DNA of 64,000 nt. Source: Cohnella xylanilytica (GTDB lineage: Bacteria; Bacillota; Bacilli; Paenibacillales; Paenibacillaceae). Positions 43,818-53,140 of this stretch are shown here, one piece after another. The notes beneath the pieces were generated by a model, which saw only the letters and a program-made list of their open reading frames with translations, did not search any database and was not told where the DNA came from. The stretch's first letter is position 1; each line of letters opens with the position of its first letter. The DNA is taken from contig NZ_JACJVR010000068.1 in the NCBI RefSeq assembly GCF_014212175.1, positions 13,371 to 77,370 on the forward strand. The letters are read 5' to 3'. The position numbers were made by a program, and so were the translations under genes.

Positions 43818-45041
43818 TTAGGCGGTTATCGTCGAAGACGCGTCCTGCCGGGCCTCGACGTTCTCGCTGATCGCCTGCAGGAAGCCGGTGGTGCGCCGCA
43901 CGTACTCTTCGGGATGCGTCCGGAAGATCATCTCGTGCATGGCGTCCGGTACGGACCAGAGCTCCGACAGCGGGTTCGTCTGGGCGGCCGCCACGTTCTC
44001 GGAGATGCTCGCGGGAGCCTTGTCGTCCGCCGAACCGTGGATGACGAGCACCGGGAACGCGAACGCCGTCGATTGGGCTTCCGCCGACGGGATCTGCTCC
44101 AGCCGGGTGCCGGCGAACATCGGGACGATCGCGCGGATCAGTTCGAGCGAGAGCCGCTTCGGCAAGGAAGCGTAGCGGCGGATGTTGGAATAGATCGAAT
44201 CGGCGTCGGGAATAAAGGCGCTGTCGAGAATCATGCCGTCGATCAGGTCGGTTCTCAGGGCCGCCTGGAGAGCCGTGCCGGCTCCCATCGAGAAGCCCCA
44301 GACGACGACCTCCCGGCTGCCTTGCTCGCGGGCGAACTTCAGCGCTCCGAGAAGCTGCCCGGATTCGTACACGCCGCCGGTGGCGGGGGCGCGGTTGCGG
44401 GAATCGGCATAGCCGTAATCGAACATGAGGACGTTGTAGTCGAGGCCGTGCAGCAGGGCGGCGATGTCGTACATCGGGACCCAGCTCTCCTCCCGATTCG
44501 TTCCGTAGCCGTGGCTGAGAATGACGGTTCTCCCGCTGAAGAGGTTCGAGGCTGCGGCGGCGGAATCGTCAGAAGCAGGCTGGGATGCCATAGCGGCGGT
44601 TGATGCGGCTGCAACGTTATCGGATACGGGCACTGTCGCGGAAGCGGCCGCGGGATCGGAGGCGGTCTTCGGCAGGGCGGCGGCCAACGTCGCGGTTCCT
44701 TCGGGCGCGGGGCCGTCAGGCGCCGGCGCGGGGATCCACCAGCCGTTCACCTCGGAGCGGCCGTCCGCGCTGAGGAAGGTTACGTCCTTATAAGCCAACC
44801 CCCGCGCCTCCATCGGATTGGATTGCAGCTTCCCGACGGGGGGATGGACCAGCGCCCAGCAGACGAGGGCGTAGAAGGCGATCACGACGAACACGGCCAG
44901 GCAGACGACGGACGTCAACGCGAGGACAATCCAGCGTCCTCTGCGTCTCGCTTCCTCGATCGGAAGCCCCAGCGCCCCTCCCGGCAGGGCGGGCACGGGC
45001 ATGGAATCCAAGGGATAGGGGGATAAGGTCGTCGCGCTCAT
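43818..45041 (-). CDS. membrane-anchored alpha/beta hydrolase
   Basis: The 407-residue protein has an N-terminal membrane segment (about 36-62) and an alpha/beta hydrolase domain facing out. The nucleophile Ser is in GFSMGAG, the acid in HGSADDKAP and the His in DAMHEM. An Ala/Ser-rich low-complexity insertion (about 105-165) interrupts the domain before the oxyanion HGYG. Related peptidase_S9-like hydrolases of Bacilli act on unknown esters. The start is the GTG/ATG-proximal Met with GGAGGC upstream. Confidence 0.85.
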   Translation of the reverse strand: MSATTLSPYPLDSMPVPALPGGALGLPIEEARRRGRWIVLALTSVVCLAVFVVIAFYALVCWALVHPPVGKLQSNPMEARGLAYKDVTFLSADGRSEVNGWWIPAPAPDGPAPEGTATLAAALPKTASDPAAASATVPVSDNVAAASTAAMASQPASDDSAAAASNLFSGRTVILSHGYGTNREESWVPMYDIAALLHGLDYNVLMFDYGYADSRNRAPATGGVYESGQLLGALKFAREQGSREVVVWGFSMGAGTALQAALRTDLIDGMILDSAFIPDADSIYSNIRRYASLPKRLSLELIRAIVPMFAGTRLEQIPSAEAQSTAFAFPVLVIHGSADDKAPASISENVAAAQTNPLSELWSVPDAMHEMIFRTHPEEYVRRTTGFLQAISENVEARQDASSTITA

Positions 45042-45179
45042 GGGGTCCGCCTCCGATTCCGTCTCTCATTATTCTAATGATCTGATAATTTCATGGTAGA
45101 ATCGGATTTTGGAAGCGTCAACATGCCTTGTCGAATTGTAAAGGCGCCGTAATCGAACTGTAATAAGGGCCTTCCAGCA

Positions 45180-45208
45180 TTTACTCGGATTCCCCGTTGA
45201 GTTATACT
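45180..45208 (+). promoter_or_regulatory. promoter of the iclR gene
   Basis: TTTACT (45180-45185) and TATACT (45203-45208) are separated by 17 bp. The operator dyad begins 13 bp after the -10. Confidence 0.6.
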
Positions 45209-45220
45209 GAGTGTACCGAT

Positions 45221-45237
45221 GTTTCACAGAGTGAAAC
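45221..45237. promoter_or_regulatory. candidate IclR operator GTTTCA-N5-TGAAAC
   Basis: GTTTCACAGAGTGAAAC is a perfect 6-5-6 dyad just downstream of the iclR promoter. The same dyad, 15 of 17 bases identical, lies upstream of acnA at 52817-52833. This position suggests autorepression. Confidence 0.65.
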
Positions 45238-45253
45238 GAATGGAGGGCGGAAA

Positions 45254-45994
45254 ATGGAAGACGAGAAGCGAACGATTCGGGCGGTCGAGAGAGCGTTGGA
45301 CGTGCTGCTCTGCTTCACGACGGGGAGCGACTGGGGGCTGACGGAGATCTCCCAGCGGGTGGGGCTGCACAAGAGCACGGTGCACCGTCTCTTGGCGACG
45401 CTCGAGCAGCGGGGCTTCGTCGTTCGCGACGAAGCGACGGAGAAGTACAGGCTCGGCCTGCGTATTCTGGAGCTGTCCGCCTATGCGCGGGCCGACGACC
45501 CGGCCGTCGTGCTGCTCGGGGAGATGGAGCGGCTGCGGGATCAGCTGGGCGAGACGATCAGCCTGTACGTGCGCGACCGGAAGGACCGGGTGCGCATCCA
45601 GGCGGTGCAGAGCGAGCAGGCGATTCGCCGCGTCGCCCCCGTCGGGGCGAGGCTTCCGCTGACGGTGGGAGCGTCGAGCAAGGTTCTGCTCGCGTTCGAG
45701 GAGCCAAGCGTGCGGGACGCGCTGCTGTCCGACCCTTCCTGGCCGGCCTTCCTGGACAAGGAGGCGTACGAGGAGCAGCTGCGGGAGATCGTGGCCGCGG
45801 GCTACGCCACCAGCTACGAGGAGCGCGAGCCGGGAGCCGCGGCCATCTCCGCCCCGATCTTCGACCGGTCGGGCAAGCTGTACGCGGCGCTGTCGGTGTC
45901 CGGGCCGTCGAACCGGCTGACGCCGGACGTCATGCAGGAGCGCGCTCCCGCGATCATCGGCGCCGCGAAGCGAATGGGCACGCTGCTCGGCTGA
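45254..45994 (+). CDS. IclR-family transcriptional regulator
   Basis: The 246-residue regulator has an N-terminal winged helix (about 5-68) with LTEISQRVGLHKSTVHRLLATLEQ and a C-terminal IclR effector domain (about 80-245). IclR proteins bind small acids or aromatic ligands and repress or activate catabolic genes. I chose the ATG at 45254 after GGAGGGCGG; an upstream in-frame start would run through the operator. It diverges from the alpha/beta hydrolase gene; an identical-type operator occurs at acnA. Confidence 0.9.
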   Translation: MEDEKRTIRAVERALDVLLCFTTGSDWGLTEISQRVGLHKSTVHRLLATLEQRGFVVRDEATEKYRLGLRILELSAYARADDPAVVLLGEMERLRDQLGETISLYVRDRKDRVRIQAVQSEQAIRRVAPVGARLPLTVGASSKVLLAFEEPSVRDALLSDPSWPAFLDKEAYEEQLREIVAAGYATSYEEREPGAAAISAPIFDRSGKLYAALSVSGPSNRLTPDVMQERAPAIIGAAKRMGTLLG

Positions 45995-46091
45995 GCGGGC
46001 GGATGCCCCCGGCCTTGGCGCAGATTAGCCTGCATCCGGCGGATCGCTCGCTCCTGCCGCGTAACGTGGCCGCTTGGCTGCCGGATAATGC

Positions 46092-46345
46092 GTCTGTGCG
46101 GGCGGAAGAGAGTAACCAGATTACTCACATCGGCGGAGATCCGGCGTCGGGCGCGAAAGAGAGGAACGTGGTTACTCACATGGGCGGGAATGCGTCTCTG
46201 CGTGCGGAAGAGAGTAACCAGATTACTCACATCGGCGGAGATCCGGCGTCGGGCGCGAAAGAGAGGAACGTGGTTACTCACATGTGGCGGGAATGCGTCT
46301 CTGCGTGCGGAAGAGAGTAACCAAGTTACGCACTTTGGCGGAAAA
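46092..46345. repeat. intergenic 51-bp tandem repeat, 5 copies
   Basis: Units begin at 46112, 46163, 46214, 46265 and 46317 (periods 51, 51, 51 and 52). Two subtypes alternate: GTAACCAGATTACTCACATC and GGAACGTGGTTACTCACATG. The last unit has the perfect dyad GTAAC-CAA-GTTAC. The array follows iclR and precedes the ylbL-type terminator. Confidence 0.9.
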
Positions 46346-46415
46346 GCGGCAAAACGAGCGAATTTGACTCCGCGGCTGAGGTACATAGGACGGGAAGCGA
46401 TGCAGCAGCCGGAAA

Positions 46416-46461
46416 GAAGCCCGCGTACGAGAGGGAATCCCCCTCTCGGTACGCGGGCTTC
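46416..46461 (-). terminator. terminator of the PDZ/Lon-like gene
   Basis: GAAGCCCGCGTAC-GAGAGGG pairs with CCCTCTC-GTACGCGGGCTTC over about 20 bp. It lies directly behind the stop codon on the minus strand. Confidence 0.85.
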
Positions 46462-46467
46462 TTATCG

Positions 46468-47514
46468 TTACTTCTTCGGCTCCAGCTCCCGAAGGAAATC
46501 CAGCGCGTCCTGCAGCGACGAGACCTTCACGAGCTTCGGCTTCAGCTTCAGCCGGTTGACCGTCGCCTGGGCGTCGTTCCAGTTGCTGTAGTTGCCGGAC
46601 TTGACGTACGGCACGAGGAAGTAGTCCGCCTTCTCCCGGTCGGCCGCCATCAGCTTGTACTGGATGCCGCCGATCTGGCCGACCGAGCCGTCGGCGGCGA
46701 TCGTGCCGGTGCCCGCGATACGGTAGCCGCGGGTCAGATCCTCGCCGGTCAGCTGCGCCACGATCTCCAGCGTCATCATCAGCCCCGCCGACGGGCCGCC
46801 CGTGTCGTTGAAGTCGAACTTGACCGGATCCGGCGCCGTCACCTTCAGCACGGCGTCCCGGTAAAAGCCGACGCCGGCCTTGCCGGTCGATTCCATCTTG
46901 ATCAGCGGCACGGATACCTCGAACGGCTTGCCGCCGCGCGTCCCGCCCAGCTTCACGACGTCTCCCGGCTTCTTCTCCGCCAGGATGGCGGCGAATTCCT
47001 CCGCCTTCAAGGCGGATTTGCCGTCTATGGATGTAATGATGTCCCCTTCTTGCAAGCCGTGCTCGCGCGCCTTCGTGCCTTCCGAGAAGGCGCGGACGAT
47101 AACTCCCTGCTCCTCGACTTTGATCTCGCGCTTCAAAGCCCCGTAGGCCGCCATAAGCGCGCCGGCCTCCGAGCTGTCCCGCATCCAAGAGAGCAGGTTC
47201 CGATAAGCGCCGAGATTGACCGTTCCTCCGGTCGCCTTCTCCTGCGTGCTGATATCCATTCGCGGGTTCAGCCGAGCGTACAGCAGATCGAATACGTTCG
47301 GCCTCGACCGGGTCGATACGGTCGTAAATAAAAAAGCGCCCTTCTCCTCCAGCTTGTGGCCGGTCTCCACGCGAGGGTGGACGGGCTCCGCCGATCCCGG
47401 CCCCGAGATGACGTAAGGCCAGCTCCAGTAATAGGCGACGACGATCAGGACGGCGACGACGGCCCCTACAATGGCTGTCCAGTTGCGTCTTAACCAATGT
47501 CTTCTTGCAGCCAT
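46468..47514 (-). CDS. PDZ and Lon-like S16 protease domain protein (YlbL family)
   Basis: The 348-residue membrane protein has one N-terminal segment (about 13-34), a PDZ domain (about 135-205) with EHGLQEGDIITSIDG, and a Lon-type serine protease domain with the catalytic Ser in GGPSAGLM and Lys in GGIQYKLMAA. It probably cleaves exported substrates at the outer surface. The ATG at 47514 has GGAGGTGA seven bases upstream; the upstream in-frame ATG overlaps a TATAAT promoter element. Confidence 0.92.
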   Translation of the reverse strand: MAARRHWLRRNWTAIVGAVVAVLIVVAYYWSWPYVISGPGSAEPVHPRVETGHKLEEKGAFLFTTVSTRSRPNVFDLLYARLNPRMDISTQEKATGGTVNLGAYRNLLSWMRDSSEAGALMAAYGALKREIKVEEQGVIVRAFSEGTKAREHGLQEGDIITSIDGKSALKAEEFAAILAEKKPGDVVKLGGTRGGKPFEVSVPLIKMESTGKAGVGFYRDAVLKVTAPDPVKFDFNDTGGPSAGLMMTLEIVAQLTGEDLTRGYRIAGTGTIAADGSVGQIGGIQYKLMAADREKADYFLVPYVKSGNYSNWNDAQATVNRLKLKPKLVKVSSLQDALDFLRELEPKK

Positions 47515-47663
47515 TCGGGCTTCACCTCCGTCCCCCATTATAGCGCATCCGCGCCCGGATAAACAAAATGTTCCATCCCGTGGCGCCCGATCCGCGCGAT
47601 CCGTTACAATGGACGTATTCCATCGGGCGAACTCATCGACTTGACGTATTCAAATGACCGCCG

Positions 47664-47708
47664 CAAAGGATCCATTCTCGCAAAGGATCCATTCTCGTAA
47701 AGGGTCCA
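47664..47708. repeat. 17-bp tandem repeat
   Basis: CAAAGGATCCATTCTCG occurs twice exactly (47664-47680 and 47681-47697), followed by a decayed third copy. It lies just in front of the metallophosphoesterase gene. Three units make 51 bp, the same as the large arrays. Confidence 0.85.
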
Positions 47709-47743
47709 ATCTACGGAAGCTGCATGGGGAAGGGGGAACGGGG

Positions 47744-48682
47744 ATGGCCGAAGATTTGAAGCTTCGCGAGGACGGAACGTTCAAGATCGTCCAGTTCACC
47801 GACCTGCACTGGCAGAACGGCGAGAAGGCCGACCAATCCACCCGGGAGTGCATGGAGCGGGTCCTGCAAGCCGAGAAGCCCGATCTCGTCGCGCTGACCG
47901 GAGACTTGATCTTCGGAGCCAAGTGCAAGGACCCGAGGCAATCGCTGCGCGAGGCGGTGCGGCCGCTGGAAGAGGCGGGCATCCCTTGGGCGGCGGTGTT
48001 CGGCAATCACGACGACGAAGGGAGCCTGAAGCGTCGCGAGCTTATGGACGCGCTGAGAGGCGGCCACCCGCATTGCCTGTCCGAGCCGGGCCCGGCCGAC
48101 GTCGACGGCGTCGGCAACTTCGTCCGCGCCGTCGCGGATTCCGAAGGACGGGCGGCGTTCGCGCTCTTCTTCCTGGACAGCGGCGGCTATTCGCCGATTC
48201 CGTCCATCCCGGGCTACGACTGGATTCGCCGCAGCCAGATCGGTTGGTACCGGAGCGAAGCCCGCCGGCTGGAATTGGCCAACGGAGGGGCGCCGGTGCC
48301 GTCGCTGCTTTTTTTCCACATTCCGATTCCCGAGTACGAACAAGCTTGGAGAACCGTCACCTGCTACGGGCACCGGCACGAGCGCGTGTCCAGTCCGAAC
48401 CTGAATTCCGGCTTGTTCGCGGAGCTGCTGGAAGCCGGCGGCGTCCTCGGGACGTTCTGCGGGCACGACCACGTGAACGATTATTGGGGCGAGTTGGCCG
48501 GGATACGGCTCTGCTACGGGAGGGCGACGGGCTATCAGACCTACGGGAGGAAGAGCTATCCGAAAGGAGCCCGCGTCATCGAGCTGAAGCGGGGAGAGCG
48601 AGGGTTCGCGACGTGGATCCGGCTGGCGAACGGCGTCGTCCTCGATCGGCCCCGGGCGCACCGGCCGTCCCGGTGGTTCTAA
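47744..48682 (+). CDS. metallophosphoesterase
   Basis: The 312-residue phosphoesterase has the dimetal motifs QFTDLHWQ, LTGDLIFG, FGNHDDEG, FFHIPIPE and FCGHDHVNDYW in order. It resembles the PhoD/Icc-like family of eukaryotic-type purple-acid-like phosphatases (DCR2 type), but the substrate is unknown. No signal peptide is seen from the ATG at 47744 (GGGGAACGGGG upstream), so it is probably cytoplasmic. Confidence 0.88.
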   Translation: MAEDLKLREDGTFKIVQFTDLHWQNGEKADQSTRECMERVLQAEKPDLVALTGDLIFGAKCKDPRQSLREAVRPLEEAGIPWAAVFGNHDDEGSLKRRELMDALRGGHPHCLSEPGPADVDGVGNFVRAVADSEGRAAFALFFLDSGGYSPIPSIPGYDWIRRSQIGWYRSEARRLELANGGAPVPSLLFFHIPIPEYEQAWRTVTCYGHRHERVSSPNLNSGLFAELLEAGGVLGTFCGHDHVNDYWGELAGIRLCYGRATGYQTYGRKSYPKGARVIELKRGERGFATWIRLANGVVLDRPRAHRPSRWF

Positions 48683-48684
48683 AC

Positions 48685-48717
48685 GAAGAGGGCTCGGCAT
48701 GGCGCCGGGCCCTCTTC
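48685..48717. terminator. bidirectional terminator
   Basis: GAAGAGGGC pairs with GCCCTCTTC between two convergent genes. T tracts are short. Confidence 0.6.
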
Positions 48718-48724
48718 CTGATGG

Positions 48725-49918
48725 TCAAGCCGTCCAGCGGATCGGAGTCGGCTTGCCTATATATTCGTTGCCGAGCAGGCCGAGCCCGAGCTCGCCGTTG
48801 CCGACGCCGTAGGCGTAATCGTTGTCCCCCCACGTCCAGACGGTCCCGTCGGAGGTAAGGACGAGGCAGTGGGAGCGGAAGCTGTCGCGGGACGCTTCGA
48901 TGTGAACGATCGTCCCCTTGATGCCCCGGATCTGAATCGGCTCGGGCGCCACGTTCCCGGTATCCCTGTTCAGGTAGCTGTCGGGCGAGAGCCGCCCGTC
49001 GTCGTAATAGCCCCACGTCCACAGCGTGCCGTCGCTGCGCAGGGCGAGCGCGTGCGTCACTCCCGCGGAGAGCTGCTTGACGTCCCCGATGGCGAGCGTC
49101 TTCGGGTAGTTCTGGACCGGTTGCGCGCCGGGGCCGCTGTCGGTCATCATGAGCCCGAATTCGTTGCTGCCGCAGCCGAGCACCTCGCCGCTTCTCAGCA
49201 CGAACAGCGCGTAGCGGTCGCCGGCGGATACGGCCTTCACGCCGGTCAGAGGCTTGCCGTTCTGCAGCGCGATCCGGCGCGGCGTCTCGATGACGGCCGG
49301 TCCCGGCTGCAGAGGCGTTCCCGCGTTCGAGCCCCAGCCCCACGGCGTCCCCGTCTTGTCCAGGGCGATCGTGAACCTGCCGCCGACCGAGATGGAGGCG
49401 ATGGGCGGAAGTCCCTTGATCTTGCTCAGCCCCGCGCCGGGCTCGCTGCCGAGATGGCCGCCGGTCGGATCCCCGAATCCCCATACCGATCCGTCCTTCA
49501 TGAGCACGATGCCGAAGCTCTTATGCCCGACGCCGATCTGGACGGCTCCCTTCGCGATCTGGAACGGTTCGGCCGGTCCGGCCAGAGCCTTCCCGCCCCG
49601 CGCGATCCGAGGCTCCCCCCAGACCCAGACGGTCCCGTCCTTCTTCAGCGCCATGGAGAAGCCGGAGCCGGCTTCGACATTCTTGACGTCCTTGATGCCG
49701 GGCACCCGATAGGGCGATGCGTGGACCTTGAGCGTAAGGTCGCCTAGCTCTCCGGAATCGTTCCTCCCCCATCCCCAGACGGTCCCGTCGGTCGCGACGG
49801 CGAGGCTGTGGTCCGGCCCCGAGGAGATGGACGCGATCTTGACCGTCTTGGCCGCCGAGGCGGCATAACCCGGTCCGATCAACAACAGAACGACAACGAG
49901 GCACAACGCCTTCTTCAT
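48725..49918 (-). CDS. secreted RCC1-repeat (beta-propeller) protein
   Basis: The 397-residue protein has a cleavable signal peptide (about 1-22) and about seven repeats of the RCC1 pattern with Gly/Trp: SLAVATDGTVWGWGRN, MALKKDGTVWVWGE, IVLMKDGSVWGFGD, IALDKTGTPWGWG, ALALRSDGTLWTWGYY and LVLTSDGTVWTWGDN. It should fold as one beta-propeller outside the cell. The ligand is unknown. The ATG has AGGAGG eight bases upstream. Confidence 0.88.
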   Translation of the reverse strand: MKKALCLVVVLLLIGPGYAASAAKTVKIASISSGPDHSLAVATDGTVWGWGRNDSGELGDLTLKVHASPYRVPGIKDVKNVEAGSGFSMALKKDGTVWVWGEPRIARGGKALAGPAEPFQIAKGAVQIGVGHKSFGIVLMKDGSVWGFGDPTGGHLGSEPGAGLSKIKGLPPIASISVGGRFTIALDKTGTPWGWGSNAGTPLQPGPAVIETPRRIALQNGKPLTGVKAVSAGDRYALFVLRSGEVLGCGSNEFGLMMTDSGPGAQPVQNYPKTLAIGDVKQLSAGVTHALALRSDGTLWTWGYYDDGRLSPDSYLNRDTGNVAPEPIQIRGIKGTIVHIEASRDSFRSHCLVLTSDGTVWTWGDNDYAYGVGNGELGLGLLGNEYIGKPTPIRWTA

Positions 49919-50034
49919 CGAGCGATCCTCCTGATGCATAACCAATATTGGAACGTTATTCCTATTAAAAAGGTTTTCGAGCCGTTTGTCCATCGACCTG
50001 ACGTCCCAAGAGGGCGCGCCGGAAGACCGACGGC

Positions 50035-50066
50035 AAAAGGCCCGAAGGAGAAGTCTCCTTCGGGCC
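50035..50066 (-). terminator. rho-independent terminator of acnA
   Basis: GGCCCGAAGGAGA pairs with TCTCCTTCGGGCC, with TTTT following on the minus strand. Confidence 0.88.
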
Positions 50067-50086
50067 CGTTGACTCGGGTGCCGGAC

Positions 50087-52795
50087 TTATTGCTGGGCGA
50101 GCATCTGACGGAGAACCGTCTGCAGGATGCCGCTGTTGCGGTAGTAGTCGACGTCGACCATCGAATCGAGGCGGACGATGACCGGGAATTCGAAGGTCGT
50201 GCCGTCTTCGCGCTTGGCGGTGACGTTAACCGTCTGACCCGGCTGCACGTCGTTGCTCAGGCCGGTGATCTCGAACGTCTCGCGTCCGGTGATGCCGAGC
50301 GTCTTCCAGCTCTGGCCCGGTTGGAATTGCAGCGGCAGAACGCCCATGCCGACCAGGTTGGAGCGGTGGATCCGCTCGAAGCTCTCGGCGATGACCGCCT
50401 TGACGCCGAGCAGGTACGTGCCCTTGGCCGCCCAGTCGCGGGAGGAGCCGGTGCCGTATTCCTTGCCGGCGATGACGACGAGGTTCGTCTTGCTCTTCTG
50501 ATACTTCATCGAAGCGTCGTAGATGGACATCACTTCGTCGGTCGGCAGGTACGTCGTGACGCCGCCTTCCGTGCCCGGAGCCACTTGGTTGCGGATGCGG
50601 ATGTTGGCGAACGTGCCGCGCATCATGACCTCGTGGTGTCCGCGGCGGGAACCGTACGAGTTGAAGTCCTTCTTGTCGACGCCGTGCTCAAGCAGGTATT
50701 TGCCCGCAGGGCTGTCGACCTTGATGTTGCCGGCCGGCGAGATGTGGTCCGTCGTGACGGAATCGCCCATCAGAGCGAGAACGCGCGCGCTCTTGATGTC
50801 GGAGATGTCGCCCGGCTCGGAGCCCAGGTCGGTGAAGAACGGCGGGTTCGCGATGTACGTGGACTTCGGATCCCACTCGTACAGCTCGCCCTTCGGCACC
50901 GGAATCTGGTTCCACTGCTCGTTCTGCGTAAAGACGTTCTCGTACTTGGCGCGGAACATCTCGGGGTTCAGGGAGTGGCGAACCGCTTCCTGAATCTCCT
51001 CGTTGGTCGGCCAAATATCCTTCAGGTAGACCGGCTCGTTCTTGCTGTCGTAGCCGATCGGCTCGTTCGCCAGGTCGATGTTGACCGTGCCGGCGAGCGC
51101 GTAAGCGACGACGAGCGGCGGCGAAGCCAGGTAGTTCGCCTTCACTTGCGCGTGAACGCGGCCTTCGAAGTTCCGGTTGCCGGAGAGAACCGCGGCGACC
51201 GTCAGGTCGTTCTCGGCGATCGCTTCGCTCACTTCGTCCGGCAGCGGGCCGGAGTTGCCGATACAGGTCGCGCAGCCGTAGCCGGCGACGTAGAAGCCGA
51301 GCTTCTCGAGGTAAGGCAGAAGTCCCGCCTTCGTCAAGTAATCGGTGACGACGAGCGAACCCGGAGTCAGCGAGCTCTTGACGTAAGCCGGCTTCGTCAG
51401 GCCGCGCTCGACCGCCTTCTTCGCGACGAGGCCCGCGCCCAGCATAACGCTCGGGTTGGACGTGTTCGTACAGCTCGTGATCGCGGCGATGACGACGGCG
51501 CCGGTCGTCAGCTTGCTGACTTGGCCGTTCTTGTGCTTCACTTCGGCCGTCGCGGCGATCTTCTCGTCGGACAGGCCGTAGCCGCCCTTGTCGATCGGCG
51601 TGCGGATGATGTCGTTGAACTCTTGCTTCATCGAAGTGAGCTCGACGCGGTCTTGCGGACGCTTCGGACCGGCCAGGCTCGGCACGATCGTGGACAGGTC
51701 AAGCTCCAGGATGTCGGAGAACACCGGATCCGGGGTGTCGTCCGTGCGGAACATGCCTTGCGCCTTGTAATAAGCTTCGACGAGCTCGATCTGCTTCTCG
51801 TCGCGGCCGGTCAGGCGCATGTAGTTCAGCGTCTCGGAGTCGACCGGGAAGAAGCCGATCGTCGCGCCGTATTCCGGAGCCATGTTGGCGACGGTCGCGC
51901 GGTCCGCGAGGCTGATGTTGGACAAGCCGGAGCCGAAGAACTCGACGAACTTGCCGACGACGCCCTTCTTCCGGAGAATCTGCGTAACGGTCAGCGCGAG
52001 GTCGGTCGCCGTCGCGCCTTCGGCCAGGCGGCCGGTCAGGCGGAAGCCGATGACTTCCGGCATGACGAAGTACAGCGGCTGGCCGAGCATGCCGGCTTCG
52101 GCTTCGATGCCGCCGACGCCCCAGCCTACGACGCCCAGGCCGTTGATCATCGTCGTATGGGAGTCCGTGCCGACGAGGGAGTCCGGGTACACTTCGGTGA
52201 CGCCGTCCTTCGTCTTCTTCGCGGCGACGGAGGCCAGATATTCCAGGTTGACCTGGTGAACGATACCGGTCGCCGGCGGAACGGCGCGGAAGTTATCGAA
52301 CGCCGTCTGCGCCCAGCGCAGGAAGCGGTAGCGTTCTTCGTTGCGCTCGAATTCGACGTCCATGTTGTACTTCAGGGCGTCGGCGGTGCCGAACGCGTCG
52401 ACCATGACGGAGTGGTCGATGACGAGATCGACCGGCACGAGCGGATTGATGCGCTTCGGATCGCCGCCGGCCTTCTTCACGGTCTCGCGCATGGCGGCCA
52501 GGTCGACGACGACCGGAACGCCGGTGAAGTCCTGCAGCACGATGCGCGCCGGAATGAACGGAATCTCCTTGTCTTCGCGGCCGTTCGCCCAGTTGGCGAG
52601 CTGCTTCACGTGCTCCAGGGTGATGGCGCGTCCGTCGAATTGGCGGATGGCGGCTTCAAGCAGAACCTTGATCGAGAACGGCAGCTTGGATACGGGACCC
52701 AAGCCTTGCTCTTCCAGCCCTTGCAGATTGTAGATCCGGTACGATTGGCCGGACACCTGCAGGTCGGACTGAACCTGATAAGGCAGGTTGGACAA
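50087..52795 (-). CDS. acnA: aconitate hydratase
   Basis: The 902-residue enzyme isomerises citrate and isocitrate in the citric acid cycle and in related bacteria also binds RNA when its iron-sulphur cluster is lost. The [4Fe-4S] ligands are the Cys of [10 protein letters not shown] and the two in CATCIGNSG. The swivel domain near the C-terminus has [13 protein letters not shown]. It starts with TTG, preceded by GGGAGG. A GTTTCA-N5-TGAAAC dyad lies 22 bp upstream of the start. Confidence 0.97.
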   Translation of the reverse strand: MSNLPYQVQSDLQVSGQSYRIYNLQGLEEQGLGPVSKLPFSIKVLLEAAIRQFDGRAITLEHVKQLANWANGREDKEIPFIPARIVLQDFTGVPVVVDLAAMRETVKKAGGDPKRINPLVPVDLVIDHSVMVDAFGTADALKYNMDVEFERNEERYRFLRWAQTAFDNFRAVPPATGIVHQVNLEYLASVAAKKTKDGVTEVYPDSLVGTDSHTTMINGLGVVGWGVGGIEAEAGMLGQPLYFVMPEVIGFRLTGRLAEGATATDLALTVTQILRKKGVVGKFVEFFGSGLSNISLADRATVANMAPEYGATIGFFPVDSETLNYMRLTGRDEKQIELVEAYYKAQGMFRTDDTPDPVFSDILELDLSTIVPSLAGPKRPQDRVELTSMKQEFNDIIRTPIDKGGYGLSDEKIAATAEVKHKNGQVSKLTTGAVVIAAITSCTNTSNPSVMLGAGLVAKKAVERGLTKPAYVKSSLTPGSLVVTDYLTKAGLLPYLEKLGFYVAGYGCATCIGNSGPLPDEVSEAIAENDLTVAAVLSGNRNFEGRVHAQVKANYLASPPLVVAYALAGTVNIDLANEPIGYDSKNEPVYLKDIWPTNEEIQEAVRHSLNPEMFRAKYENVFTQNEQWNQIPVPKGELYEWDPKSTYIANPPFFTDLGSEPGDISDIKSARVLALMGDSVTTDHISPAGNIKVDSPAGKYLLEHGVDKKDFNSYGSRRGHHEVMMRGTFANIRIRNQVAPGTEGGVTTYLPTDEVMSIYDASMKYQKSKTNLVVIAGKEYGTGSSRDWAAKGTYLLGVKAVIAESFERIHRSNLVGMGVLPLQFQPGQSWKTLGITGRETFEITGLSNDVQPGQTVNVTAKREDGTTFEFPVIVRLDSMVDVDYYRNSGILQTVLRQMLAQQ

Positions 52796-52816
52796 AACAA
52801 TCAGCCTCCCGGTGGA

Positions 52817-52833
52817 GTTTCATACAGTGAAAC
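52817..52833. promoter_or_regulatory. candidate IclR-type operator upstream of acnA
   Basis: GTTTCATACAGTGAAAC has the same 6-5-6 dyad as 45221-45237 (15 of 17 bases identical). It lies between the probable promoter and the acnA start, where a bound repressor would block transcription. Confidence 0.65.
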
Positions 52834-52860
52834 TCGATTTCAAAAATAACCTTCAAATTA

Positions 52861-52889
52861 AGTATACCGTTTGACGCCTCCCCCGTAAA
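52861..52889 (-). promoter_or_regulatory. probable acnA promoter
   Basis: On the minus strand, TATACT (plus coordinates 52861-52866) is preceded by TTTACG with a 17-bp spacer. This closely parallels the iclR promoter (TTTACT-17-TATACT). Confidence 0.5.
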
Positions 52890-53140
52890 GACGAATTTCG
52901 CCTTCCCGGCGCGGAAATAGAAGGCATTCACCGAATCGACATGCCTTCCGTAGGATGCCACTTCCCGCCCGGCCTTCATCCGCGCGCGAGAGGGAAATCG
53001 GCGATTCCGTCCCTTCCGGTCCGGAACGCCATAAGCGCGTCGTTCCTGGAGCGGATCGCGCAGAAGCGCGTTCTTCCGGACGCGAATCGCGCATAGGATG
53101 GTAGCGACGCTATCTGCGCCATGCGGAAGGGGGAAGTCCG

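Noticed and set aside
49808..52849. 1013-codon plus-strand open frame opposite acnA
   Set aside because: Shadow of aconitase for the same reason; no ribosome site and no recognisable domain.
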